A stretch of DNA of 64,000 bases from Phyllobacterium endophyticum (GCF_003010935.1 NZ_PGGN01000002.1:124001-188000); one strand, 5' to 3'. Shown: positions 28,150-36,929, numbered from the stretch's first letter. Translations and numbers: made by a program. Notes: a model not told the origin generated them from the sequence alone.

Positions 28150-30198
28150 ATGAAATGCTGGGCTAAGCTCCTTATGGCATCACTTTGGCTAAGTGCCTGC
28201 GATGGCAATTCCAGCAACACCGAAACCGGCAGTACGTTCGTCGCGACTGAGGTCGGTTCACAGGTCAAGCCGCCAGAAGAACCGGACAACGAGTTGAACC
28301 CGGACAACGAGCTGGCAGCAGATCCAGACAAGAAGCTGACAGCAAACCCAGACAAGAGCTTGACAATCAAGGCGGTCGCATCGTTCCCGCCCGAGGATCA
28401 TGTGGTCAAAGACGACTACGTTTATAGCGCCGCGGCCGATGCGAACCTTCCGCTTGCAACCGTCGACGAAACGCCCGCCATCAAGAATCACCAGATGATG
28501 ATCGGCGGCAAACTGGTGAACTACACGGCCTCCGCCGGCCATCTCATTGCCTATGCTCCCGGGAAGGTTGCACGAGCCTCCATGTTCTACATGGCCTATA
28601 CGAGGGAGGACTTGCCGAAGGAAGATCGTCCCGTGACATTCTTCTGGAATGGTGGTCCGGGATCTTCGTCGGCCTGGCTGCATATGGGCTCGTGGGCTCC
28701 CAGACGCCTTGAGAGTTCGGATGTCGACAAGAATGTCTCCGATAGGGGAACGCGCGGTTTTTCCTTTGTCGACAACGCGGAAACATTGCTGGACAAGACT
28801 GATCTGGTGTTTGTCGATCCGCCGGGAACGGGCTTGTCGCAGGCCATTGCGCCCTACAAGAATAGCGATTTTTGGGGCATGGAGGCCGATGCGCAGGTAA
28901 ATCGCGACTTTGTCGTTCGCTTCGTCGATCGCCATCATCGCCAGAGCTCGCCAAAATATCTCTACGGAGAATCCTATGACGGTATTCGCCTGCCCGTCCT
29001 CGGCAATCTGCTTGTCGCTGCAGGGGGTCGCAATTTCGCGCCGGATAAAAGCGGCAGGAAGCCTGTCGCCCTTTCTGGAATCATCCTCGGTTCGCCGATA
29101 CTCGACCTCGGTACGAATTGCAGCCAGGGCGGCGATGTCAGCTGCGCAGGATATCTACCCTCCTATGCCATGGCTGCCGACTTCAACGGCAGGGCGACCA
29201 GGCGGGGAACGGCGTCTGCCTTGGAATATATCGATCAACTTCGGACCTTCGTCGCTGAAAAGTACAATCCCGCGCGCGCAATCTGGTACTCGCCAGTCCT
29301 GTCGAGGGCCAAGGCCGTTCATGCTGAGGCCAACCGCCAGTACGACAAGCTCTTCGGGCTCTGGCAGAACGCCGCCAGCGCTCGCAAGTGGGCCATCGAC
29401 GTTGAAACCCGGGCGGATGCCAGCAGCAAGGCCACGGAACTTGCAAACCTGCTTGTTGCCACCCCTGCAGAGCGCGCCGCTTTCTCCAAGGCGTTTATGG
29501 CCGATCCCCTGAGCGAGTTGAAGCAATTGGTCGCCGGAACGAAACTCGAGATCGAGAGAGCATTGACGCCTGCGTGGCGGGACTATGCGCAAACGGAGGC
29601 CGGAACGAATTTCATCAAGGATATGACGGGTATTACCGGCCTAGACCTTGATTGGCTGCGCGAGTTTGAAGTGTCTCCCGTCAAGTTTCCGGGCAAACTT
29701 CTGCCCGCAACAAGCATTGGTGTTTTCGACGCCCGAGTTGACATCTCGCATCCTGGCAGCCCTGCCGCTGCGCTCTATACCGGTTCAGCGTTTGCTGAGG
29801 CAATCAAGAGTACCCTGCCGGCGATGTTCAACTATCACAGCGCTTCGCCCTATATGCTGCGCGATGACAGCATTCGGGCTCACTGGAAATTCGAACGCCA
29901 GCACAAGCTGGCGTCCTTCAGAACCGGACTTCCTGATCTCGTAGAAAGCCTGGAGAGCGATCCGGCGCTGCGGGCGCTGGTTCTGCACGGGTACTATGAT
30001 CTGCTCACGCCGTTCCACCAGACCGAACTTGATCTTGCCGGTGCCGGCTTGTCCGGCCGTGTCCCTGTCGACCTCTACGAAGGCGGGCACATGTTTTTCG
30101 ATGATGACAAGGCACGCGTTCACGCGAAAAGGACACTGGACGGTTTTTTCGACAATCGGCCGGGGAACAAGACTCCTACGGCTGTCGTGTTGAACTAG
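28150..30198 (+). CDS. S10-type serine carboxypeptidase lipoprotein, copy 1
   Basis: A 682-residue predicted lipoprotein (lipobox LSAC, Cys17). An acidic linker with repeated PDNEL/PDKxL units (about 45-75) leads to an alpha/beta-hydrolase S10 peptidase domain. Visible are the oxyanion block FFWNGGPGSSSAWL, the nucleophile Ser275 in YGESYDG, Asp617 in LHGYYDLLTP and His647 in GGHMFF. In most S10 enzymes the residue after Ser-Tyr is Gly or Ala; here it is Asp277. ATG 28150 follows GAGG; an in-frame GTG precedes it directly. It is the first of two tandem paralogues of equal length. The predicted role is C-terminal peptide trimming in the periplasm or outer membrane, inferred from the family. 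Confidence 0.88.
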   Translation: MKCWAKLLMASLWLSACDGNSSNTETGSTFVATEVGSQVKPPEEPDNELNPDNELAADPDKKLTANPDKSLTIKAVASFPPEDHVVKDDYVYSAAADANLPLATVDETPAIKNHQMMIGGKLVNYTASAGHLIAYAPGKVARASMFYMAYTREDLPKEDRPVTFFWNGGPGSSSAWLHMGSWAPRRLESSDVDKNVSDRGTRGFSFVDNAETLLDKTDLVFVDPPGTGLSQAIAPYKNSDFWGMEADAQVNRDFVVRFVDRHHRQSSPKYLYGESYDGIRLPVLGNLLVAAGGRNFAPDKSGRKPVALSGIILGSPILDLGTNCSQGGDVSCAGYLPSYAMAADFNGRATRRGTASALEYIDQLRTFVAEKYNPARAIWYSPVLSRAKAVHAEANRQYDKLFGLWQNAASARKWAIDVETRADASSKATELANLLVATPAERAAFSKAFMADPLSELKQLVAGTKLEIERALTPAWRDYAQTEAGTNFIKDMTGITGLDLDWLREFEVSPVKFPGKLLPATSIGVFDARVDISHPGSPAAALYTGSAFAEAIKSTLPAMFNYHSASPYMLRDDSIRAHWKFERQHKLASFRTGLPDLVESLESDPALRALVLHGYYDLLTPFHQTELDLAGAGLSGRVPVDLYEGGHMFFDDDKARVHAKRTLDGFFDNRPGNKTPTAVVLN

Positions 30199-30394
30199 GC
30201 CAAATGCCACTATCCCACGACGGCAGCGCCGGCACGATCTTGCAGAACCTGTGATTGCCTAAAATTGGCTCATCTAAGCGGAGCGGCGTAAAAATAGACA
30301 ATTTTCGACTATCGTCGAATTGACCGCACATAAGCTTTATCTGTTACATCCGCTAAAGTAGCTCAATAATTTCATTGCTATGAGGTGTGATTTC

Positions 30395-30814
30395 ATGACG
30401 AAGATTCATCTGTTTGCGATTGTCTTGGCATCCTCAGGGTCTTTCCTGGCGATTTCACCACTTGGGGCTGGTGAGCGTATGGGCTTCCCGCCACCAGATC
30501 CGCCCGGTACGGTTCGTCCGGCGATGACGGCCGAAAACATCCAGAAGGAACTCGAACAGCGGCTCAACGCTCAGTTTGAGGCCGCCGCGGGTCCCTCCGG
30601 CAAGTTAACGGCGCAGAAAGCCAAAGACGCCGGTTGGGGTTTCGTTGCTGATCATTTCAACGAAATCAGCAAAAGTGGCCGCAGTTCGGTCAGCCTTAAT
30701 GACATTAGGACTTTTATGAGCGTCCGCTCGCCGTTAACGCCAGTCACGCCCGAGGCAGCCTCGGGCGCCCCGTCCAAAGCCATCGAAAAGAAGCCGATTC
30801 AAATCATCGAATAA
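30395..30814 (+). CDS. Small exported protein with degenerate EF-hand motifs
   Basis: A 139-residue protein with an N-terminal signal peptide (MTKIHLFAIVLASSGSFLAI, cleavage near residue 25). Two segments look like EF-hand relics: about 61-80 (FEAAAGPSGKLTAQKAKDAG) and about 87-108 (HFNEISKSGRSSVSLNDIRTFM). Most calcium-ligand acids have been replaced by Ser, Gly or Arg, so calcium binding is doubtful. ATG 30395 has AGGTG 7 bases upstream. It lies between two paralogous S10 lipoprotein genes on the same strand, which suggests a related role. No family function is known to me. Confidence 0.7.
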   Translation: MTKIHLFAIVLASSGSFLAISPLGAGERMGFPPPDPPGTVRPAMTAENIQKELEQRLNAQFEAAAGPSGKLTAQKAKDAGWGFVADHFNEISKSGRSSVSLNDIRTFMSVRSPLTPVTPEAASGAPSKAIEKKPIQIIE

Positions 30815-30916
30815 GGTGGGCTGCTTTGGTTGCCGGCCCGCCGCTTTCATCGCATGGGTGGCCGCACGACTACAATTCAATGATCAAGCTATATTTTAAT
30901 CAATTGCGAGGACGTG

Positions 30917-32965
30917 ATGAATTACCGGATTATGTTCGTTTCAGGTTTGCTTTTCCTTGCCGCATGCAATGATTCCAAAGAAACCGAGCAGAGCACATTT
31001 ATCCCCCCGAAAATCAATCCCGTGATACCGGGGCCAGTGATCGACCCGGTGAAGGTCGATCCGGTGAAGCCTGTGCCGGTCGTCGACCCGGTGAAAATTG
31101 GGCCGTCTCCCTTTCAACCTGACAATGTTGTCGAAGACAAGACGCTTTACAGCGGCGCGATCGACGCAAATGTAGACATTTCGTCCGTCAGCGAGACACC
31201 CTCTGTCAAAAACCATGAGATGATCATCAACGGAAAAACCGTAAAATACACGGCTCGAGCAGGCCATCTTATCGCCTATACGCCGAAAGATCCGAAACAT
31301 CCCGAGAGAAAGCAAGCCCAGGCCGCGATCTTCTACATGGCCTATACCCGCGATGATCTGCCGAGGGAAAACCGTCCGGTCACCTTCTTCTTCAATGGCG
31401 GTCCGGGCTCCGCTTCGGTCTGGCTGCATCTTGGTTCATGGGCGCCGAAGCGTCTGAAGACCGGTATCCCCAATATTCCAGAAGAATTTTACGCAGCAAA
31501 GCCACAGAGCATGCCATGGATCGACAACGAGGAAACGTTGCTCGATAAAACCGACCTCGTCTTTCTCGATCCGGCAGGGACCGGACTCTCCACGGCGATT
31601 GCTCCTTACAAGAATAATGATTTCTGGGGTATGGATGCGGACGCGCGCGTCAACACCGATTTCGTTACCCGCTATGTCAACTTTTATAATCGCCAAAGTT
31701 CGCCGAAATATCTGTATGGCGAATCCTATGGCGGCATCCGGGCACCGATTATGGCCAATCTGATGGAGGCGGCCGGAACCACCGACTTCGAACAGGACAG
31801 ATCCGGCAAGAAGCCGGTCGTCCTCACCGGCGTTGTGCTGAATTCGCCCATCCTCAACTACGAGACGAATTGCGGCCAAGACGGTGATATCAGTTGCGCC
31901 GGGTTCCTGCCGACAGAAGGAATGGTGGCTGACTACTACCAGAAGGGAACCATGCGCGGCGCGGCGGCCAAACTGGACTATGTTGATACGTTGCGAACCT
32001 TTGTCAGGGATAAATACAATGCCGCCCGCGACATCTGGTATGATCCCGTACTCGCAAGCGCCAAGGCAACTTATAATCGGGCCGATTTCCAACTTACGCA
32101 TCTCAAGACATATTGGAACAATGCTGAGGAGTCACGTGCATGGGCCGCCCTGCCAGCAAGGAAGGAAAACGCCCTGAGCTATGCTACTTCCTTGGCAAAT
32201 CTGTTGATTGCAAACAGAACCGCGCGACAAGGGTTCATTGATCAGTTTGTCGTAGATCCCTATACGGCGCTGCAGGATTTCACGGACGACGCCAAAATAA
32301 AGGCGGATGGGGCGGTGACCGACGCGTGGCGGGACTATGCTGCAACGCCTGCTGGCCGAAGCTTTGTCGATGAAATGACGGCAATTACCGGACTTGGCAT
32401 CCCGTGGGCAACCGAATTCGAATTGTCATCGAATGGGTTCATGAAGAAAATCAAGCCAGACTCCAATCTCGGCATCTATGACGCCCGCGCGAACATTCCC
32501 AAGCAAGGCGGCTACGATATCACCTTCTACGAGGACGAAGCATTTCAGGCGGCCATCAAGGACGTGCTGCCGGATGTGTTCAATTACCGCAATGGCTCGG
32601 TCTATTCGACCAAGGGTGACGTTATCAATCGCAACTGGCGGTACGAGCGCGCCGGCAAGCAACTCAATGCTCGAAGCAGCCTGCCGGATCTGGTCAGCAT
32701 GCTGAACTACGATCCATCTGTCAAGTTGCTGGCCCTGCATGGCTACTACGATATGGTGACGCCATTCCACCAAACGGAACTCGACCTGGCGGGTGCAGGT
32801 CTTGGGCGCCGCGTTCCTGTCAGGAATTTCGAAGGCGGGCATATGTTCTACTATGCAGAAGAAGCACGCGCACCCGCAAAAAAGGCGCTTGAAGAATTTT
32901 ACGATGCGCCAGCCTGGGGGTCAAAGCCGGCATTGGTAACGAACACGGCAACCGTGCTCAATTAG
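30917..32965 (+). CDS. S10-type serine carboxypeptidase lipoprotein, copy 2
   Basis: A 682-residue paralogue of the gene at 28150, alignable along its length with matching landmarks: lipobox LAAC (Cys17), FFFNGGPGSASVWL, nucleophile Ser270 in YGESYGG, NCGQDGDISCAGFLP, Asp612 in LHGYYDMVTP, His642 in GGHMFYY and C-terminal TATVLN. The linker differs; it holds DPVK-type repeats (VIDPVKVDPVKPVPVVDPVK) instead of PDNEL units. The catalytic surroundings are canonical here, unlike copy 1. ATG 30917 follows GAGGAC; a GTG sits directly before it. The gene is convergent with the LLM oxidoreductase gene 8 bases further on. Confidence 0.9.
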   Translation: MNYRIMFVSGLLFLAACNDSKETEQSTFIPPKINPVIPGPVIDPVKVDPVKPVPVVDPVKIGPSPFQPDNVVEDKTLYSGAIDANVDISSVSETPSVKNHEMIINGKTVKYTARAGHLIAYTPKDPKHPERKQAQAAIFYMAYTRDDLPRENRPVTFFFNGGPGSASVWLHLGSWAPKRLKTGIPNIPEEFYAAKPQSMPWIDNEETLLDKTDLVFLDPAGTGLSTAIAPYKNNDFWGMDADARVNTDFVTRYVNFYNRQSSPKYLYGESYGGIRAPIMANLMEAAGTTDFEQDRSGKKPVVLTGVVLNSPILNYETNCGQDGDISCAGFLPTEGMVADYYQKGTMRGAAAKLDYVDTLRTFVRDKYNAARDIWYDPVLASAKATYNRADFQLTHLKTYWNNAEESRAWAALPARKENALSYATSLANLLIANRTARQGFIDQFVVDPYTALQDFTDDAKIKADGAVTDAWRDYAATPAGRSFVDEMTAITGLGIPWATEFELSSNGFMKKIKPDSNLGIYDARANIPKQGGYDITFYEDEAFQAAIKDVLPDVFNYRNGSVYSTKGDVINRNWRYERAGKQLNARSSLPDLVSMLNYDPSVKLLALHGYYDMVTPFHQTELDLAGAGLGRRVPVRNFEGGHMFYYAEEARAPAKKALEEFYDAPAWGSKPALVTNTATVLN

Positions 32966-32973
32966 GCATTTGG

Positions 32974-34065
32974 TCAGATCGCATCAATCCTGGAAGCAGC
33001 TGAACTTCTTCCGGGATTGCCTGCTTGGGCATTTCCGCCAAGCTCCTTCCTGATCGCAGGCGCGACCTTGGTACCGTAAAGCTCGATTGCCCTCAGTGTA
33101 TTCAAGTGCGGAAGGCTGCCGAGATCGATCTGCAGCATGAAACGGTCGTGCTGGAAGTAGCTGTGCTGTAGCATGATCTTGTCGATGATCTCCTGCGGCG
33201 AGCCCACCAGCAGCGCCCCTCGCATCGTACGCCCGGCCTCGTACTGGGCGCGATTGCTCGGCGGCCAGCCGCGTTCGCGGCCGATCTTGTTCATGACCAC
33301 TTCGTAGGAAGGCCAATATTCGTCCGAGGCCGCCTGCGAGCTCTCGGCCACATATCCATGCGAATTGATGCTGACTTTCAGCTTTTCCGGAGCATGCCCC
33401 GCCTTGGCGCCCGACTGGCGATAGAGATCGACCAGCGGCTTGAAGCGATGCGGCTCGCCGCCGATGATGGCCACCGCCAGCGGCAGACCCAGTGTTCCGG
33501 CGCGTACGACCGAGGCCGGCGTGCCACCGACCGCGATCCACACGGGCAGGGGATCCTGCAGTGGACGCGGATAGATTGCGAGATTGTCGATTGGCGCGCG
33601 GAATTTGCCGCTCCATGTGACGCGTTCGCTGGCGCGCAGCTTCAAAAGAAGGTCGAGTTTCTCGGCAAACAGATCGTCGTAATCGTTGAGATGGTAACCG
33701 AACAGGGGGAAGGATTCGATGAAAGAGCCGCGTCCGGCCATGATTTCGGCGCGGCCGGAGGAGATCAGGTCGAGCGTCGCATATTCCTGGAAGACTCTCA
33801 CCGGATCGTCGGAGCTCAACACTGTAACCGCGCTTGTCAGGCGGATATTCTTCGTTCGCGCCGCCCCGGCCGCCAATGCGATAGCAGGCGTCGAGATGAC
33901 GAAATCCGGGCGATGGTGTTCGCCGATACCAAACACATCCAGCCCGACCTGATCAGCAAGAACCACCTCCTCGATGAGGTTCTGCATGCGCTGGTGGGCG
34001 CTGATGGCGACGCCTGTTGCCGGATCGGGGCTCATCCCCGCAAATGTATAAATCCCCAGTTCCAT
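32974..34065 (-). CDS. LLM-class flavin-dependent oxidoreductase
   Basis: A 363-residue luciferase-like monooxygenase-fold protein. It opens [15 protein letters not shown], followed by [15 protein letters not shown] (an EHH motif typical of the bacterial luciferase family), [22 protein letters not shown] and [12 protein letters not shown]. These enzymes use reduced FMN or F420; this branch is FMN-type in proteobacteria and mostly uncharacterised. Ribosome binding site GTAGGA precedes ATG 34065. It is monocistronic, with repeat copy B just upstream. Confidence 0.88.
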   Translation of the reverse strand: MELGIYTFAGMSPDPATGVAISAHQRMQNLIEEVVLADQVGLDVFGIGEHHRPDFVISTPAIALAAGAARTKNIRLTSAVTVLSSDDPVRVFQEYATLDLISSGRAEIMAGRGSFIESFPLFGYHLNDYDDLFAEKLDLLLKLRASERVTWSGKFRAPIDNLAIYPRPLQDPLPVWIAVGGTPASVVRAGTLGLPLAVAIIGGEPHRFKPLVDLYRQSGAKAGHAPEKLKVSINSHGYVAESSQAASDEYWPSYEVVMNKIGRERGWPPSNRAQYEAGRTMRGALLVGSPQEIIDKIMLQHSYFQHDRFMLQIDLGSLPHLNTLRAIELYGTKVAPAIRKELGGNAQAGNPGRSSAASRIDAI

Positions 34066-34123
34066 GGTTCCTACCCTACATTAAGCTCTGCCGCATAGTT
34101 AAGTGCAGGACGGTGCCATGGGA

Positions 34124-34354
34124 AGAACGCACGTTGCGGTTGCTGAGGCACCAAAAGGAAACCGGGTTGTTTGCCTATCTCCCCCCTTGTGGGGGAGAAA
34201 GCGATTTCAGCATCTTAGCTCTTGCTAAGTGCTAGAAATCGCCAGAGAGGGGATTAAGTGCTGCAGGAGCATATCCCCTCACTTGGATTTTCTAAGGATT
34301 TAGCAAAGAGGCTAAATCCAAGAAAATCCTTTCTCTCCCGCAAGGGGAGAGATA
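34124..34354. repeat. Multi-hairpin palindromic intergenic repeat, copy B
   Basis: Same element as at 25986-26186, with outer arms TATCTC...GAGATA and AGAAAG...CTTTCT. The three inner hairpins occur in reverse order and orientation (GCGATTTC, then GAGAGGGG, then GGATTTTC). The left flank (AGAACGCA, CGTTGCGGTT) nevertheless has the same orientation as in copy A, separated from the arm by 34 extra bases (34142-34175). It fills most of the 308-base gap between the LLM gene and the NAD(P)-binding protein gene. Confidence 0.85.
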
Positions 34355-34373
34355 ATCGGCATCGACTTTCACC

Positions 34374-35015
34374 TCAATAGCCTACGGTAAAACGCTCCCT
34401 GCTATGCTTCGGCTTTTCTGCCTCATCGACAATCGCCACGGCCAGATCGCTGGCGCTGATCGCGCTGTTGCCTTCGGCGTCGAACACCGGATTGTCCTTG
34501 CCGAGCCGGTATTTGCCTGTCCTCGCTCCGGGTGCCAGATGGAAAGGCGGGGATACGAAGCTCCAGTCGAGTTCGGTCTCGCCGCGCAGATCGTCAAGCG
34601 CCTGGCGTGCGCCCAGTGCGCCTTCCTTGTATTCGGCGGGAAAACCTTCGCCATCGACAAATTGCGTGCCATCGGGCGCATAAAGGCTGCCCGCGCCACC
34701 GATGACGATCAGCCGGCCGATTCCCGCCTGCTTCGTTGCTTCGGTGATCGATTTGCTGGCCGCGATGTGGACTGCCTTGATATCCGGGTTGGTCCAGCCG
34801 GGATTATAGGCCGAGATGACGACATCATGGCCTTTGAGCTTGGCTGCGAGGTCGGATGCGTCGAGCGCATCGGCCTTCACAGCCGTGACGCCGTTCAGCT
34901 TTTCCACCTTGTCGGGGCTGCGGACCAGCGCCGTGACACTATCGCCGCGCGCAACGGCTTCCTTCAGAATTTCTGTGCCGACAAAGCCGGTAGCGCCAAT
35001 GAGTGCGATTTTCAT
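34374..35015 (-). CDS. NAD(P)-binding atypical SDR / NmrA-like protein
   Basis: A 213-residue protein with an N-terminal Rossmann motif (MKIALIGATGFVGTEIL) and VVISAYNPG, then RLIVIGGAGSL and DWSFVSPPFHLAPG. This is the pattern of the NAD(P)H-binding domain family that includes YwnB- and NmrA-like proteins. There is no classical YxxxK. It is probably a quinone or flavin-like reductase or a redox sensor. It is divergent from a HxlR-type regulator gene, a common pairing in which the regulator senses electrophiles and controls the reductase. Confidence 0.85.
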   Translation of the reverse strand: MKIALIGATGFVGTEILKEAVARGDSVTALVRSPDKVEKLNGVTAVKADALDASDLAAKLKGHDVVISAYNPGWTNPDIKAVHIAASKSITEATKQAGIGRLIVIGGAGSLYAPDGTQFVDGEGFPAEYKEGALGARQALDDLRGETELDWSFVSPPFHLAPGARTGKYRLGKDNPVFDAEGNSAISASDLAVAIVDEAEKPKHSRERFTVGY

Positions 35016-35049
35016 GGTAAGCTCCTTTGACGCGGGTACGCATCATTTT

Positions 35050-35070
35050 CTGGTTACTATTCATAACTAG
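35050..35070 (-). promoter_or_regulatory. Candidate HxlR operator
   Basis: CTGGTTA (35050-35056) and TAACTAG (35064-35070) form an inverted repeat with one mismatch and a 7-base spacer, 34 bases upstream of the NAD(P)-binding protein start and within the divergent promoter region. HxlR-family regulators bind such dyads. Inferred, not shown. Confidence 0.35.
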
Positions 35071-35211
35071 GCATGTTAAATCGTCTTGAGAAGTACGCAC
35101 TTTTTCCGTTTCAGGGCACATGGAAGTAACCGCCTGAAGCAAGTCCATGAAGTTTGGAGCGGTCTTCCCGCTGGATCCAGGTGAAATCCGCATGCAGAAA
35201 ATGAGCCTGAT

Positions 35212-35632
35212 ATGAGTATTCATTCGAAAACCGAGGGAACAACACCGCTGCTGGAATCCATGCCGGCGATGCAATCGGATGGTGCGGGCGGGTGCCCGAT
35301 GCGCGAAGTGCTCGACATTGTCGGCGACTCCTGGAGCCTCTTGACGCTGATCAACCTTCAGTCCGGTCCGCGAAGGTTCAACGTTCTTCGCCGCATGATA
35401 GAGGGCATATCGCAGCGCATGCTCACAGTGACGTTGCGTTCGCTGGAGCGGGATGGCCTCGTCAGCCGTTCGGTCAAGCCGACGTCGCCGCCAGAGGTGA
35501 CCTATGCGCTGACCGATATCGGTCATTCCATTGCCGTGCCCCGTAGGCGCACTGGGTGAATGGGCGGTAGCCAACCGCGACCACTTGCGCAGCGCACGCA
35601 AGGCGTTCGATGCGGCAAAGGAGGATAGCTGA
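35212..35632 (+). pseudogene. HxlR-family regulator with a 3' frameshift
   Basis: The frame from ATG 35212 encodes a HxlR winged helix: CPMREVLDIVGDSWSLLTLINL, then RRFNVLRRMIEGISQRMLTVTLRSLERDGLV and PPEVTYALTDIGHSI. After IAVP the frame runs out of family sequence and stops at 35559 (115 residues). Skipping one C in the CCCC run at 35539-35542 restores VGALGEWAVANRDHL and AFDAAKEDS, ending at TGA 35630-35632, the normal HxlR C-terminus (139 residues). So there is a +1 frameshift, or a sequencing error. The DNA-binding part is intact; the lost helix normally helps dimerisation. It is divergent from the NAD(P)-binding protein gene. Confidence 0.8.
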
Positions 35633-35707
35633 TCATAGCATTCATCTTGGAACCGCCTTCCACCCCTTGCGTTTCTCCCCTGTCAACTTTTCACAGGGAG
35701 AATGACA

Positions 35708-35899
35708 ATGCCGGCAAAATCCCAGGCCCAGCAGAAAGCCGCGGGCGCTGCCCTTTCGGCCAAGCGCGGCGACACGAAGAAGAGTGAGCTCAAAGGCGCG
35801 TCCAAGGGCATGTACGAGTCCATGAGCGAAAAGCAGCTTGAAGAATTCGCCGAAACGGACCGCAAGAACCTGCCGAAGAAGAAGACGACCAAACATTGA
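35708..35899 (+). CDS. DUF3008 small basic protein
   Basis: A 63-residue Lys-rich hydrophilic protein starting MPAKSQAQQKAAGAALSAKRG, with the conserved KGMYESMSEKQLEEFA segment and a KKKTTKH end. This is the DUF3008 pattern, small proteins that are often stress-related but without known function. ATG 35708 has GGGAG 7 bases upstream; an earlier ATG at 35702 is too close to that site. It is convergent with the extensin-like gene. Confidence 0.8.
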   Translation: MPAKSQAQQKAAGAALSAKRGDTKKSELKGASKGMYESMSEKQLEEFAETDRKNLPKKKTTKH

Positions 35900-35915
35900 T
35901 CCACTCGGCGCGCGG

Positions 35916-36929
35916 CTACTGGCAGATGCGAGCTGCGCAGCTTTTCCCGTGACAGCCGAGATCGAGATGCAGGTTGCCCTGATGCGATGCATCTCCCTCG
36001 GGGCCGATCACCGTCATGAAGCGATCGCAACTCGCCTTGTGCAGCCCGCGCCAGAACGCCTGTTCCTCGGGCGTTCCCTTCCAGCCTGACGTCAGTTCGG
36101 TCGATTTGCCGTTCTTGAACTTGAAGGAAACAATGTCGACGGCATTGGCAAAAGCGTGTTCGGAAACACGTCCCTGATGGCCGTTGTTGACTTTACGGCA
36201 TTGATAGTCCGAGCCCGTGGTGATGCTCTCGATCTCCGCGCCAAAACCCTTTTGCGCCTCTTTCTGTATCTCGACCACCCAGTTGGCGAGCGCCCCGGCC
36301 ATTGCACAATTGGTGGTGATTGCACCGGCGAGCTTCACCGCATTTCCCTTGCCGATCGCCGTGATCTTCAGCGGTGACCGTTCGCCGCACACGCCTTCCG
36401 AAAGCGGCGGCACCAATTCACCTTGTACCTCGCCGTTCATCAGCGCAGGACAGGCACTTTGGTAGATGCGGTCGGGCGACACGGAGGGATCGGCTTTTTC
36501 GGCGCTCTCCTCATGCTCCGGCCGGCCTTGATCCTTTCCGGCCGTGTCCGGCAAGGGACCCTGCTGTGGTGCCTTCGGTGCTTCCGGCCTGGAGGGCTGC
36601 GAGGATTTTTCCGCCGGTGTAACCTCAGGCGCGGGCTTTTGATCCGGGAGGGGCGTCGTCTGCGGATCCGCTTTCTGCACCTCCGTTGCGGGCTTTTCAG
36701 CCGGCGTCGGAGCATCGGACGCGGTTGCTGCGCGGGGATTGTCCTCAGGGATTGGCGGTACTTGCGGTAAAGGCGGAACGATGGTTCTCGCCTGTCGCGT
36801 GTTATGACCACGCCGATGCCGCGCATCCGCATCGCCGGTCGAACCAACGATCATGGTGCTTGCAATAAAGGCGGTAAGGGCTAAAAGAACGATCGTCGAG
36901 CAAGGTGACTGCCGCGAGAATAGTGTCAT
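35916..36929 (-). CDS. Extensin-like C-terminal domain protein
   Basis: A 337-residue exported protein with a hydrophobic signal anchor (about 10-30) and a long Pro/Glu/Lys-rich linker (about 48-150, many PAPEV/TPAEK-like units). The C-terminal Extensin_C domain (about 155-330) has cysteines in SACPALMNG, GVCGERSP, TNCAMAG and YQCRKV, the GRVSEHAFANAVDI block and a C-terminal HLDLGCHG. The SEHAFANAVDI and HLDLG features resemble D-Ala-D-Ala peptidase-like metal-site patterns, so a cell-envelope hydrolase role is possible. The family is common in Rhizobiales and poorly characterised. Confidence 0.87.
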   Translation of the reverse strand: MTLFSRQSPCSTIVLLALTAFIASTMIVGSTGDADARHRRGHNTRQARTIVPPLPQVPPIPEDNPRAATASDAPTPAEKPATEVQKADPQTTPLPDQKPAPEVTPAEKSSQPSRPEAPKAPQQGPLPDTAGKDQGRPEHEESAEKADPSVSPDRIYQSACPALMNGEVQGELVPPLSEGVCGERSPLKITAIGKGNAVKLAGAITTNCAMAGALANWVVEIQKEAQKGFGAEIESITTGSDYQCRKVNNGHQGRVSEHAFANAVDIVSFKFKNGKSTELTSGWKGTPEEQAFWRGLHKASCDRFMTVIGPEGDASHQGNLHLDLGCHGKSCAARICQ

